DNA of 20,560 nt, taken from positions 1 to 20,560 of the forward strand of contig USCR01000027.1 in assembly GCA_900553295.1 (NCBI GenBank). Reading direction: 5' to 3'. The DNA comes from an uncultured Eubacteriales bacterium (GTDB taxonomy: Bacteria; Bacillota; Clostridia; Christensenellales; Aristaeellaceae). Shown in pieces: positions 6,275-14,140 of this stretch. The first letter of the stretch is position 1. Each line of letters starts with the position of its first letter. The translations under genes were made by a program, and so were the position numbers. The notes below the pieces were generated by a model that ran no database searches, was not told the origin of the DNA, and worked only from the letters and a program-made list of their open reading frames with translations.

Positions 6275-7975
6275 ATGGCAAGCGTTATTTTGACGTCCGG
6301 GGTGGTGGTGGGCAATCAGAGCCTGGTCACCAATGGCGCGTATACCAGCTACGATCTGACGAAAAGCGGGAACTTTCCGGCGGCGGGGTATCGGGTGGCC
6401 AGCGCCACATTGCGCTGCACCCTGCGCAATGCGGTGTGGGACACCATCACCGTCAAGGCGGCGGACGGGACGACCCTGGGCAGCTTCGGCGCGGTGGGCA
6501 CCAACGGGGAGCGCAGCTGTGCGCTGACCACCGGGTACGACTATGCCAGCCTGACCCATGTCACCCTGCTGGGCGGCGGAGTGGGTACGCAGATTGCGGG
6601 CGGCAGCTATGTGACCATCACGGTGGAATGGGCATACACCACCTCGGCCCTGACGCTCTCGGCCGCCAGCGTGGAGGCGGGCGGAAGCGTGACGGCCAGC
6701 ATCGGGGCCTATGACCCGGCGTTTTCCCACCAGGTGCGGCTGGAATTCGGCACGAAGGCCCAGACCTGGGACGTGGCGGCGGTGGCGGCGTCCCTGACGG
6801 TGACGGCACCGGCCAGCGCTGCGCCCACCTTCTCGGCCAGCTGCGCGCCGCTGCTGACGGTGGGCGGGACCACCTATCCCAGCATGGGCACTGGCGTGTA
6901 TGTACAGGGCAAGAGCGGCTGCACGGCCAGGATCACCGGGGCGACGGCGCAGTACGGGGCCACGGTGAAGGGGTACAGCATTCGCGGGGGCGGGTACTCG
7001 GGGACAAACGCCACCCTGCAGACGGGGCTGCTGGGCGGTTCCGGCACGGTGCCCTTTGCGTTCCGGGTGACGGACAGCCGGGGCATGTATACAGAAAAGA
7101 CGGTGAACATTGCCGTGCTGGCGTACACGCCGCCCCAGGTGAGCAGCCTCACCGGCTGGCGGGTGGACAGCGCGGGGGCAGCCGCGCCCGCGGGCACCCT
7201 GGGCAAGTGCCGGGCGGTATGGAGTTACACCAGCCTGGGCGGGGCCAACACCTGCACGGTGAAGGCGTTTATCAAGCCAGCGGGAGGCAGTGAAACGGCC
7301 CTGAACGCGGCCATGGCCAGTGGCGTGGACTACTGGGTGGCCACCGCGGCGGGCAACATGACCCTGGCGGTGACCACGCGATACGTGCTGCGCCTGGCGC
7401 TGACGGACAGATACGGCACGGTATCGGTGACGGGCAGCCTGCCCTCGGCGGCCTTTGCCATGCATCTGAACGCGGCGGGAAACAGCATTGCCTTCGGCAA
7501 GGCCTGCGAAAGAAGCAACGCGGTGGAGATTGCCGCGGGGCGGACGCTGTACCTGGGGGACAGCACCCTGGCGGCCTATATCCAGGCCCAGGCGAAAACA
7601 ACCACGGTGCGGGACTGGATACGGAACACGTTCTTTCCGGTGGGGGCCATTTATCAATCCTACGCGGCCACGTCCCCGGCGTCGCTGTTCGGGGGGACAT
7701 GGACGCAGATACAGAACCGCTTCCTGGTGGGCGTGGGCAGCAGCTATGCGGCTGGTGCAACTGGTGGAGAAGCTACTCATAAATTGACAGTTGATGAACT
7801 GCCCAGCCACAGCCACAACTATTCCTATCCGGGCTATGAAGCGGGCGGGGAATGGTACGGAGCCAGCGGCACGGCCAAGGGCAACACGGTGGCCACCACG
7901 GCCGTGGGCGGAGGCGCGGCCCACGAGAACCGGCCGCCCTATTACGCGGTGTACATCTGGCGCAGAACAGCGTAA
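6275..7975 (+). CDS. Tail fibre / receptor-binding protein (DUF859-like, collar-like C-terminus)
   Basis: This 566-aa protein (ATG 6275 after AGGGGGA, ten bases from the previous stop) should form the host-contacting fibre. Residues 1-120 are a beta-rich jelly-roll-like head. Residues about 120-420 hold Ig-like repeats (for example SAASVEAGGSVTASI and FRVTDSRGMYTEKTVNIAVL) and then AGNSIAFGKACE, the pattern of the DUF859 family of siphovirus structural proteins. From residue about 450 the module FFPVGAIYQSY, SPASLFGGTWTQIQNRFLVG and LPSHSH is the tail-collar/receptor-binding type, ending with HENRPPYYAVYIWRRTA. Codons 493-508 have unusually A/T-ending codons. There is no sign of truncation. 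Confidence 0.85.
   Translation: MASVILTSGVVVGNQSLVTNGAYTSYDLTKSGNFPAAGYRVASATLRCTLRNAVWDTITVKAADGTTLGSFGAVGTNGERSCALTTGYDYASLTHVTLLGGGVGTQIAGGSYVTITVEWAYTTSALTLSAASVEAGGSVTASIGAYDPAFSHQVRLEFGTKAQTWDVAAVAASLTVTAPASAAPTFSASCAPLLTVGGTTYPSMGTGVYVQGKSGCTARITGATAQYGATVKGYSIRGGGYSGTNATLQTGLLGGSGTVPFAFRVTDSRGMYTEKTVNIAVLAYTPPQVSSLTGWRVDSAGAAAPAGTLGKCRAVWSYTSLGGANTCTVKAFIKPAGGSETALNAAMASGVDYWVATAAGNMTLAVTTRYVLRLALTDRYGTVSVTGSLPSAAFAMHLNAAGNSIAFGKACERSNAVEIAAGRTLYLGDSTLAAYIQAQAKTTTVRDWIRNTFFPVGAIYQSYAATSPASLFGGTWTQIQNRFLVGVGSSYAAGATGGEATHKLTVDELPSHSHNYSYPGYEAGGEWYGASGTAKGNTVATTAVGGGAAHENRPPYYAVYIWRRTA
7751..7798 (+). other. AT-shifted codon patch inside the tail fibre gene
   Basis: Sixteen codons (residues 493-508, GATGGEATHKLTVDE after the leading Ala) end in A or T except TTG. 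The 50 bases 7751-7800 are 22/50 G+C, against 33/50 and 32/50 in the 50 bases on either side. This is the conserved block just before LPSHSH and looks like a recombination patch from a lower-GC relative. Confidence 0.7.
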
Positions 7976-7989
7976 GGGAGGAAGAAACC

Positions 7990-8397
7990 ATGGACATGTA
8001 CGACGGGCAGGGAAACCCGGTAACGGATTACGACCCGGCCAAGGGACGGCTGGAGATGCAGAAGCGCATCCATCACCACGAGGCGGTGGAAGCCGTGGAG
8101 GAGCAGGGGCACTGGGAAACGGTAGCGGAGTACCCGGAGACAGGCGGCAGGGATGTGCAATGGGTCGTGGATGCGCCGGGGGTAGAAGCCCGGGAGGCCT
8201 GGGACGAGGAGGAAACCTACTGGCTGTACATTCCCTACACGGAGGAGGAACTGGCGCAGATGGAAGCGGACAGAAACCAGCCTACGCCGGAGGAGCGGGT
8301 GAAGGAGCTGGAGGAGGCGCTGGAGCTGCTGTTGTCCGGCGCAACGGAGGTGACGGAGGATGAAGGCGGAACTGCGGGAGAGGATACTGGCCTATAA
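7990..8397 (+). CDS. Small acidic tail-fibre-associated phage protein, 135 aa
   Basis: The start is ATG 7990, because GGGAGGAAG (7976-7984) precedes it and the N-terminus then reads MDMYDGQGNPV. The longer open frame upstream overlaps the fibre gene and is not needed. The protein is acidic, with a middle EEETYWLYIPYTEEELAQME segment and a predicted coiled coil at about residues 95-120 (TPEERVKELEEALELLL). Small proteins of this composition, ending in a short helical coil, commonly follow fibre genes in Clostridia prophages and are suspected fibre-assembly chaperones or accessory proteins. That role is inferred from position. The gene lies 14 bases after the fibre stop and overlaps the next ORF. 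Confidence 0.78.
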   Translation: MDMYDGQGNPVTDYDPAKGRLEMQKRIHHHEAVEAVEEQGHWETVAEYPETGGRDVQWVVDAPGVEAREAWDEEETYWLYIPYTEEELAQMEADRNQPTPEERVKELEEALELLLSGATEVTEDEGGTAGEDTGL

Positions 8398-8539
8398 CCG
8401 GGCCATGGCGGAGCGCAAGGAGAAGGCGGAGGACATGGACGTGATTGCCACAGCGCTGCTGGCGCTGCCACCAGGGCAGCTGAAGAAGCTGCTCACCCCG
8501 GAGGTGCTGGCGGTGCTGGACAAGTATGCGGAAAGGTAG
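8360..8539 (+). CDS. Small helical phage protein, 59 aa
   Basis: ATG 8360 with GGAGG at 8346-8350 (and CGGAGG next to the start) opens a 59-aa frame ending at TAG 8537-8539. It overlaps the preceding gene by 38 bases. The product is almost all helix-forming and charged, starting MKAELRERILAYNRAMAERK and ending with LPPGQLKKLLTPEVLAVLDK. It keeps the strong codon bias of the phage genes, which supports it as real. The function is unknown. It is the last confident phage gene before the host aminopeptidase, at the position where a holin or lysin would usually follow. Confidence 0.7.
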   Translation: MKAELRERILAYNRAMAERKEKAEDMDVIATALLALPPGQLKKLLTPEVLAVLDKYAER

Positions 8540-8624
8540 CGAAAAGCACTGGATGATTTGCACACAATGTGCATCGTTCTTCCAGGAATATGAGACATAC
8601 TGGAACGTAGGGGCTAAAGGCTGA
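8526..8624 (+). CDS. Possible 32-aa microprotein with a CxxC pair
   Basis: A short frame starts at ATG 8526 inside the end of the 59-aa gene and stops at TGA 8622-8624. It contains MICTQCASFFQEYETYWNVG (residues 10-29), where the CxxC pair could be half of a zinc knuckle. The RBS is weak and nothing else supports translation, so this is a low-confidence candidate. Confidence 0.22.
   Translation: MRKGSEKHWMICTQCASFFQEYETYWNVGAKG
8559..8573. repeat. Perfect inverted repeat near the prophage-host boundary
   Basis: TGCACA-CAA-TGTGCA is a 15-bp inverted repeat in the gap between the last phage gene and the aminopeptidase promoter. It could be an operator, part of an attachment site, or chance. 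There is no T tract, so it is not a terminator. Confidence 0.45.
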
Positions 8625-8689
8625 GGGAGGCGGTGAATCGGGGAAAAAGGCATGCAGGGAAAAATGGACCATGAAACCTGCTGCGGCGC

Positions 8690-8718
8690 TTGAACATCCC
8701 TGTGCAGACTGGTATACT
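8690..8718 (+). promoter_or_regulatory. Promoter of the M18 aminopeptidase gene
   Basis: TTGAAC (8690-8695), 17 bp, then TATACT (8713-8718) preceded by TGG (an extended -10). The start would be near 8725, leaving a leader of about 34 nt. It places the aminopeptidase under its own control, separate from the phage genes. Confidence 0.75.
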
Positions 8719-8758
8719 GTATTCGCAGAAAGCGATCATTCTCAAGGAGGAATGGATC

Positions 8759-10069
8759 ATGTATACTGGTGATGCACAGGGATTTTTGCAATTTGTGCAG
8801 GCTTCTCCCACTGCCTTTCATGCGGTGGATACAGTTTCCAAGCTGTTGAGAGAGAAGGGGTTTGTGGCGCTCAATGAAGCTGCTGCATGGTCCCTGACCC
8901 CTGGGGAAAAATATTATGTAACCAGAAACAGGTCTTCCGTGTTGGCATTTGTGCTGCCGGCGGAGGGCGTTCATCCCTTCCGTATTGTAGCCAGCCACAG
9001 CGATTCGCCGGCGTTCAAGCTGAAACCGCAGGCGGAAAGCCCGGTGGGGGACAAATACCTCCGGCTAAACGTGGAGATGTACGGCGGCATGATTCTGCCC
9101 AGCTGGCTGGATCGTCCGCTGTCCATTGCGGGGCGTATACTGGTCCGTCAGGGAGGGCGTATTCAGACGCGCCTGGTGGATCTGGGGCGGGATGCCGTGA
9201 TGATCCCCAACCAGCCCATCCACTTCTGCCGGAACATCAACGACGGTTATCAATATAACCCGCAATTGGATATGCTTCCCCTGTATGGAGATGGGCACGG
9301 GAAGGGCGCTTTGCTGGCGGAAGTGGCTCAGGCTGGCGGCGTGGCACCGGAAGACATCGTGGGCAGCGACCTGTATTTGTATGTCCGCACGCCGGGATGC
9401 GTATGGGGGGCAAACAACTGTTTCTTCTCCAGCTCCCGCATTGATGACCTGGAATGCGCGTTTACTTCGCTGATGGCCTTTGCGGATGCTCCGGCGGAGC
9501 AGCAGGTGAATGTTTACGCGATGTTCGACAATGAAGAAGTGGGCAGCTCCACCAAGCAGGGCGCAGCTTCTACCTTCCTTCGGGATACGCTCACGCGCAT
9601 CGCGGGGGCGCTGGGGATTGATGACGCCCAGCTGCGTGCGCTGATAACCCGCAGTATGATGGTCTCCGCGGACAATGCCCATGCGCTGCACCCCAACCAT
9701 CAGGAGAAGTTTGACGGGGAAAACCGCGTATATATGAATGAAGGCGTGGTGATCAAGTACAACGCCAACCAGCGCTACACCACCGACGGTGTCTCCGAGG
9801 CGCTGTTCGGCCTGGTATGCCAGCGGGCGGGGGTGCCGGTACAGCGCTTTGCAAACCGGTCGGATGTTGCTGGTGGTTCCACCCTGGGGCATATCGCCAA
9901 TACGCAGGTGTCCATGAACACCGTGGATATTGGCCTGGCGCAGCTGGCCATGCATTCTGCCTATGAAACAGCCGGGGTGCAGGATGTGGAATACATGATT
10001 CGCGCATTGCATGCCTTCTATACCATGCCCATGGATATGGTGGAGGATGGCGAATACAGCATCGGCTAA
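8759..10069 (+). CDS. apeB: M18 family aminopeptidase (aspartyl-type)
   Basis: This is a cytoplasmic, dinuclear-metal aminopeptidase that removes N-terminal residues, preferring acidic ones in characterised family members. I chose ATG 8759 (436 aa) because AAGGAGG (8744-8750) lies eight bases upstream. An earlier in-frame ATG at 8690 sits on the promoter. The family metal and catalytic residues are all visible: H80 and D82 in ASHSDSP, D229 in RIDDLE, E259/E260 in DNEEVGS, D305 in SADNAHA and H378 in STLGHI. The length is normal for M18 enzymes (about 430-470 aa). It has its own promoter and a downstream hairpin, so it looks like a monocistronic housekeeping gene. Confidence 0.95.
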   Translation: MYTGDAQGFLQFVQASPTAFHAVDTVSKLLREKGFVALNEAAAWSLTPGEKYYVTRNRSSVLAFVLPAEGVHPFRIVASHSDSPAFKLKPQAESPVGDKYLRLNVEMYGGMILPSWLDRPLSIAGRILVRQGGRIQTRLVDLGRDAVMIPNQPIHFCRNINDGYQYNPQLDMLPLYGDGHGKGALLAEVAQAGGVAPEDIVGSDLYLYVRTPGCVWGANNCFFSSSRIDDLECAFTSLMAFADAPAEQQVNVYAMFDNEEVGSSTKQGAASTFLRDTLTRIAGALGIDDAQLRALITRSMMVSADNAHALHPNHQEKFDGENRVYMNEGVVIKYNANQRYTTDGVSEALFGLVCQRAGVPVQRFANRSDVAGGSTLGHIANTQVSMNTVDIGLAQLAMHSAYETAGVQDVEYMIRALHAFYTMPMDMVEDGEYSIG

Positions 10070-10141
10070 GCATCCATCCGACATGACTGCGGCATGCAGA
10101 TGGTCCGAAAAGCATGATGCTGCCATACCGTTTTTTTCAGC

Positions 10142-10181
10142 GCACGGAACCGGTCCTTTCGCCGGTTCCGTGCGTGCTTTT
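10142..10181 (+). terminator. Hairpin terminator after the aminopeptidase gene
   Basis: GCACGGAACCGG (10142-10153) pairs perfectly with CCGGTTCCGTGC (10162-10173) around an eight-base loop. Only a short TTTT (10178-10181) follows, so termination efficiency is uncertain. A T-run just before the stem (10130-10137) may also matter. Confidence 0.7.
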
Positions 10182-10322
10182 GGGTAAGGGTGCATAGAGA
10201 TGGCCAGAAAGACGACGAAAACCTTTCGCTTTTTTGCAGGGTTTTTCCCCGACCGTGGAGAAGGTAATAAGGATGCCTTTTTTTCGGCATGAAACCTTGT
10301 GACTTATGGAGTGAGAAACCTG

Positions 10323-13300
10323 ATGACGCAGGGACCCTATCGCCTAAAAATATTGGCGGGCGACGAAGAATGGAAGGCCGGCGAATCCATGTACCAACGT
10401 GGAGGCGTGCGGGTGCTGGAAACTGGAGCACATGTGCTGCGCTATGTGGTGGCAGGCACGCCGCGCCAGGAGGTTATTTTTACCCAGGATGCGCCTGCCC
10501 GCTGCAACTGCGAAGTATATCAGCGCAGCGGGGCATGCCGCCATGTGGTGGCTGCCACGCTGCTGGCACAGGAAACAGGCGCGCTGGAGGAACTGCTCCG
10601 GCGCAAGGCCGCCGCGGCTGCTCCAAGGCTGATGAACGCCATGGAACGCACGCTGCCTGAGGATGGCACCCTGAACATGGAGATAACCCTGATGTATGAC
10701 AGCGAGGCTTCCCGGGAGAAACCTCAGCTGCGCGTGGGCATCCGTGTGGGGGAAGACCGGCTGTATGTGGTGCGAAGCATTCCGCAATTTATAGAGAGCA
10801 TGGATACAGGCGTGGCCTTGCCCTTTGGCAAGGGCTTTACCTTCCAACCGGAATGGATGCACTTTACCCCTGCGGAAAACCGTGTGCTGGATATTCTGCG
10901 CGCACTGTGCCTGGCACAGAAGGACGCCGGTATCAGCCTGCGGGGGGCAGAGCTGCGGGTCATGGCACTGCCTGAACCTTTTGCGGCGGCGATGCTGGAC
11001 GCCATGCAGCATTTGCCCTTCCGCATGGCGGTGGATGGAAAGGCCTACCATGTCAAGGGGGTACGGCAGACCAAGCTTCCGCTGTATTATCGCGTCACAG
11101 GCTCCTTGCGGGGCCTTACGGTGACGGCGCGCTTCCCCAAGGATTTTATTCCCCTGACATCCAGCTGCGCCTACGGGATACTCTCCGGTGGCGTGGTGGC
11201 GGTGGACCATAGCCAGCACAGCGTGCTGCGGGTGCTGCTGGCAGAGCAGTATGACGGGAAGAGCGTCTTTGACTATCCCACCAGGGAGACGGCACGGGTC
11301 ATTGGGGAGCTGATCCCCTTCCTCAAGCTTACGGGTGTGGTGGACATGGACAGCGAGCTGGAAAAACAGCTGGTGAAGCTGCCCCTGGTTCCGCGTATTT
11401 ACCTGGACAAGGAAGGCAAGGAGGTTGTCGCCCGCACACTCCTGTGCTATGGGGACAAGGAAATTGATCCCTTCGACGAGCATGAGGAGGATAAACCCCT
11501 GGCCAAGGGGGAAAAGCTGCTGCTGCGGGACGCGGCAGCGGAGAGACAGGTGCTGGATACCCTGGCCAATGCTGGATTTTACGTGCGCAAGGGACGCGTA
11601 TACCTCACCGGACAGGAGGCCATTTACGACTTTGTCTCCCAGGGCGTTGGCAAGCTGCAAGCGCAGTGCGAGGTATACCTGAGCAAGGATTTCAAGAAGA
11701 TGACCCCCCGCAGGCCGGTGCTTCGCGGACGCATGGGTCTGCATGGAAACCACCTGGAAATTACCTTCACGGAGAACGGCGAACCCGTGCAGGAAGTGAT
11801 GGGCATACTGGAGGCGTTGGCCAAGCGGCGCAAGTATTTCCGCCTCAAGGATGGTTCCTTCCTGGACCTGAGCGATATGGAAGCGTGGCAGGAGCTGGCG
11901 GACAGCGTCTATGAGGCCGCGGGCCTGGAAGGCGCAGATCAGGTCTATGTAGGTGAAAACACCGTTTCGCTGAATGCCTACCGTACCTGCTACCTTACCA
12001 GCCTGCTGGAAAACTGCCATCTGCCCATTGAGATTGACGAAAGCGTCAGCCAGACGGTGGCGGCACTGACAGCGCCCGGGGAGGACGATGTGGCCTTGCC
12101 CGCGGGGCTGACGCTGCGGCCCTATCAACAGCGTGGCTATCACTGGCTGAAAACGCTGGACAGGCTTCATATGGGCGGCATCCTGGCCGACGACATGGGC
12201 CTGGGAAAAACGGTGCAGGTGATTGCGCTGATGCTGGATGTACACCGGGAGAAGGATCACGGGGTGTCCCTGGTGGTGGCGCCCACCTCCCTGGCGTATA
12301 ACTGGCTCAGCGAACTGAACCGCTTCGCACCGGATCTGTCGGTGATGGTGCTCAACGGTTCCAGCGCGCAACGTGCCAGCCAGATCCGCCATGTGAAAGA
12401 GGTAGGGGATGTGGAGGTGCTCATCACGTCCTATCCCCTGATCCGCCGGGACATCGACCAGCTGACGGATATTCCCTTCCGGCTGGTGATCCTGGACGAG
12501 GCGCAGCATATCAAAAACGCGGGCAGCGTGGGCGCTGTGGCCGTAAAGCAGCTGCAGGCCCGGACACGCTTTGCCCTGACGGGTACCCCCATGGAGAACA
12601 GTGCCGGGGAATTGTGGAGCCTGTTTGACTTTGTGCTGCCGGGATACCTGAACACTTACAGCGCATTCCTCCGCCGCTACCAGGATGGACAGGACGCGGA
12701 GGACCTGCGCCGGCGCATCCGCCCCTTCCTGATGCGGCGGCTGAAAAAGGACGTGCTCACCGAACTGCCGGATAAGCTGGAAACCGTGCTCACGGCGCAG
12801 ATGACCCCGGAGCAGCAACGGGTTTACCAGGCGGCCATGATTCGCCTGCGGGAGCGCGTGGACCATGTTATGGAGGAAAAGGGACTGGGGCGCGGACGCA
12901 CGGAAGTGCTGGCGGCCATTACCGAGCTACGGCAGATCTGCTGCCATCCGGCGCTGGTGCTGCCAGACTACTCCGGCGCCTCTGGCAAATTGGAGCTGCT
13001 GCTGGAGATCCTGCCCGGGGCCATGGCTGCCGGCCGCCGGGTGCTATTGTTTTCCCAGTTTACTTCCATGCTCAAAATTCTCAGACGACAGCTGGAGGCA
13101 GCGGGCTACTCCTGCATGTATCTGGATGGGGAAACCCCGGCCAGCCGCCGCATGGAGATGACGGCGGAGTTTAACGAAGGAAATACGCAAATTTTCCTCA
13201 TTTCCCTCAAGGCCGGCGGTACGGGACTGAACCTCACCGGCGCGGACATGGTCATCCATTACGATCCCTGGTGGAATCCCGCCGCGGAGGACCAGGCCAC

Positions 13301-13490
13301 CGACCGGGCCCACCGCATTGGCCAAACGCGCAAGGTGGAGGTTATCCGCCTGGTGACCCATGACTCCATTGAAGAACAGGTGGTCGCGCTGGGTCAACGG
13401 AAAAAGGCGCTGTTTGATCAGCTGATCACTCCCGGGGAGGAACTGGTGACAGGCCTGACCGAGCAGGACATCCGGGCGCTGTTTGCCTGA
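10323..13490 (+). CDS. SNF2-family DEAD/DEAH helicase with SWIM zinc finger
   Basis: This is a large superfamily-2 ATPase that probably translocates along duplex DNA, removing or remodelling bound proteins. Its exact role in bacteria is not settled. I prefer ATG 10323 (1055 aa), with GGAG (10308-10311) 11 bases before it. GTG starts at 10299 and 10311 remain possible. The SWIM zinc-binding motif is CNCEVYQRSGACRH (C61, C63, C72, H74). A long associated region follows. The helicase core then has motif I DDMGLGKT (about residues 623-630), motif II DEAQH (725-729), motif III LTGTPMEN, and the C-terminal lobe with QFTSMLK, SLKAGGTGLNLT and motif VI QATDRAHRIGQ (about 991-1001). All motifs are intact. 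The size and order match the common Firmicute SWIM-SNF2 housekeeping protein rather than a defence helicase. Confidence 0.94.
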   Translation: MTQGPYRLKILAGDEEWKAGESMYQRGGVRVLETGAHVLRYVVAGTPRQEVIFTQDAPARCNCEVYQRSGACRHVVAATLLAQETGALEELLRRKAAAAAPRLMNAMERTLPEDGTLNMEITLMYDSEASREKPQLRVGIRVGEDRLYVVRSIPQFIESMDTGVALPFGKGFTFQPEWMHFTPAENRVLDILRALCLAQKDAGISLRGAELRVMALPEPFAAAMLDAMQHLPFRMAVDGKAYHVKGVRQTKLPLYYRVTGSLRGLTVTARFPKDFIPLTSSCAYGILSGGVVAVDHSQHSVLRVLLAEQYDGKSVFDYPTRETARVIGELIPFLKLTGVVDMDSELEKQLVKLPLVPRIYLDKEGKEVVARTLLCYGDKEIDPFDEHEEDKPLAKGEKLLLRDAAAERQVLDTLANAGFYVRKGRVYLTGQEAIYDFVSQGVGKLQAQCEVYLSKDFKKMTPRRPVLRGRMGLHGNHLEITFTENGEPVQEVMGILEALAKRRKYFRLKDGSFLDLSDMEAWQELADSVYEAAGLEGADQVYVGENTVSLNAYRTCYLTSLLENCHLPIEIDESVSQTVAALTAPGEDDVALPAGLTLRPYQQRGYHWLKTLDRLHMGGILADDMGLGKTVQVIALMLDVHREKDHGVSLVVAPTSLAYNWLSELNRFAPDLSVMVLNGSSAQRASQIRHVKEVGDVEVLITSYPLIRRDIDQLTDIPFRLVILDEAQHIKNAGSVGAVAVKQLQARTRFALTGTPMENSAGELWSLFDFVLPGYLNTYSAFLRRYQDGQDAEDLRRRIRPFLMRRLKKDVLTELPDKLETVLTAQMTPEQQRVYQAAMIRLRERVDHVMEEKGLGRGRTEVLAAITELRQICCHPALVLPDYSGASGKLELLLEILPGAMAAGRRVLLFSQFTSMLKILRRQLEAAGYSCMYLDGETPASRRMEMTAEFNEGNTQIFLISLKAGGTGLNLTGADMVIHYDPWWNPAAEDQATDRAHRIGQTRKVEVIRLVTHDSIEEQVVALGQRKKALFDQLITPGEELVTGLTEQDIRALFA

Positions 13491-13511
13491 GCATCCATGG
13501 GAGAATATATC

Positions 13512-13967
13512 ATGGAAATTTGCACCTTCGCCCCCGGGGAACCGGGATGGAAAGCTCTGGCTGCCTATGGGGAGCAATGCTCCTGGGGCGCCGGGAAAAG
13601 CATGGCCGCCTGGATGCGCTCCCAGGAGCCGCTGCCTTGGGAACGGGCCTTTGCCGCTCTGGATCAGGGGAAAATCTGCGGCTATTGTACCCTGGCCGCC
13701 CGGGACTGCATCCCGGGAATAACGTATACGCCTTTTGTGGGCTATGTGTTTGTGGAGGAAGGCTATCGTGGCCATCGCTTGAGTCAGCGGCTGATTCAGT
13801 CGGCACTCCAGGAGGCCAAGCGCCTGGGGTATCCGGCCGTATACCTCATTAGCGATCACGAGGGGCTGTATGAGAAGTACGGCTTTGTTCCGGTGGATGC
13901 GGCGCCCGCACCCTGGAACCCGGCAAAAACGGAAACCATCTTCCGCTATGATCTCCTTCAAGGGTAA
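13512..13967 (+). CDS. GNAT-family N-acetyltransferase
   Basis: This protein should transfer an acetyl group from acetyl-CoA to a small-molecule or protein amine. The substrate is unknown. I prefer ATG 13512 (151 aa), which has GGGAG (13499-13503) eight bases upstream. ATG 13497 gives five extra residues without an RBS. The acetyl-CoA binding motif A region is YVFVEEGYRGHRLSQRLIQS followed by ALQEAKRLGYPAVYLISD, and motif B ends with LYEKYGFVPV. The usual R-x2-G-x-[GA] loop is degenerate here (YRGHRLSQ). It starts 21 bases after the helicase stop and may be cotranscribed with it. A terminator follows at 13973. Confidence 0.88.
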   Translation: MEICTFAPGEPGWKALAAYGEQCSWGAGKSMAAWMRSQEPLPWERAFAALDQGKICGYCTLAARDCIPGITYTPFVGYVFVEEGYRGHRLSQRLIQSALQEAKRLGYPAVYLISDHEGLYEKYGFVPVDAAPAPWNPAKTETIFRYDLLQG

Positions 13968-13972
13968 GGACT

Positions 13973-14011
13973 GCGCCCGCCTTTTCCACTGTGAAGGGTG
14001 GGCGCCTTTTT
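13973..14011 (+). terminator. Intrinsic terminator after the GNAT gene
   Basis: GCGCCC (13973-13978) pairs with GGGCGC (14000-14005), with inner CCTT/AAGG pairing and a small internal loop, followed by TTTTT (14007-14011). It lies five bases after the GNAT stop. Confidence 0.82.
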
Positions 14012-14140
14012 GATGGGCGCACCATTATACGCGCTTGGGCATAGAATATAGCCTGCGCCCGGTATGGGCGTGGAACTTTCAGGGCATACTTTTCCCGGAA
14101 GCATTTGTTCCAAATGTCTATGTGGAAGGGAGCGACACCA

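Noticed and set aside
7600..7975. Diversity-generating retroelement variable region at the fibre C-terminus
   Set aside because: No template repeat or reverse transcriptase is in the window, and no adenine-biased repeat pair is visible. The AT patch fits recombination better.
10344..12866. Very long open frame on the - strand (840 codons) across the SNF2 gene
   Set aside because: It is the antisense shadow of the helicase, whose own motifs are intact. High GC keeps antisense frames open. It has no RBS and no domain.
10323..13490. SNF2 helicase as part of a phage-defence system next to the prophage
   Set aside because: No methyltransferase, phospholipase or other defence partner is adjacent. 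The SWIM-SNF2 layout is the common housekeeping form in Firmicutes.
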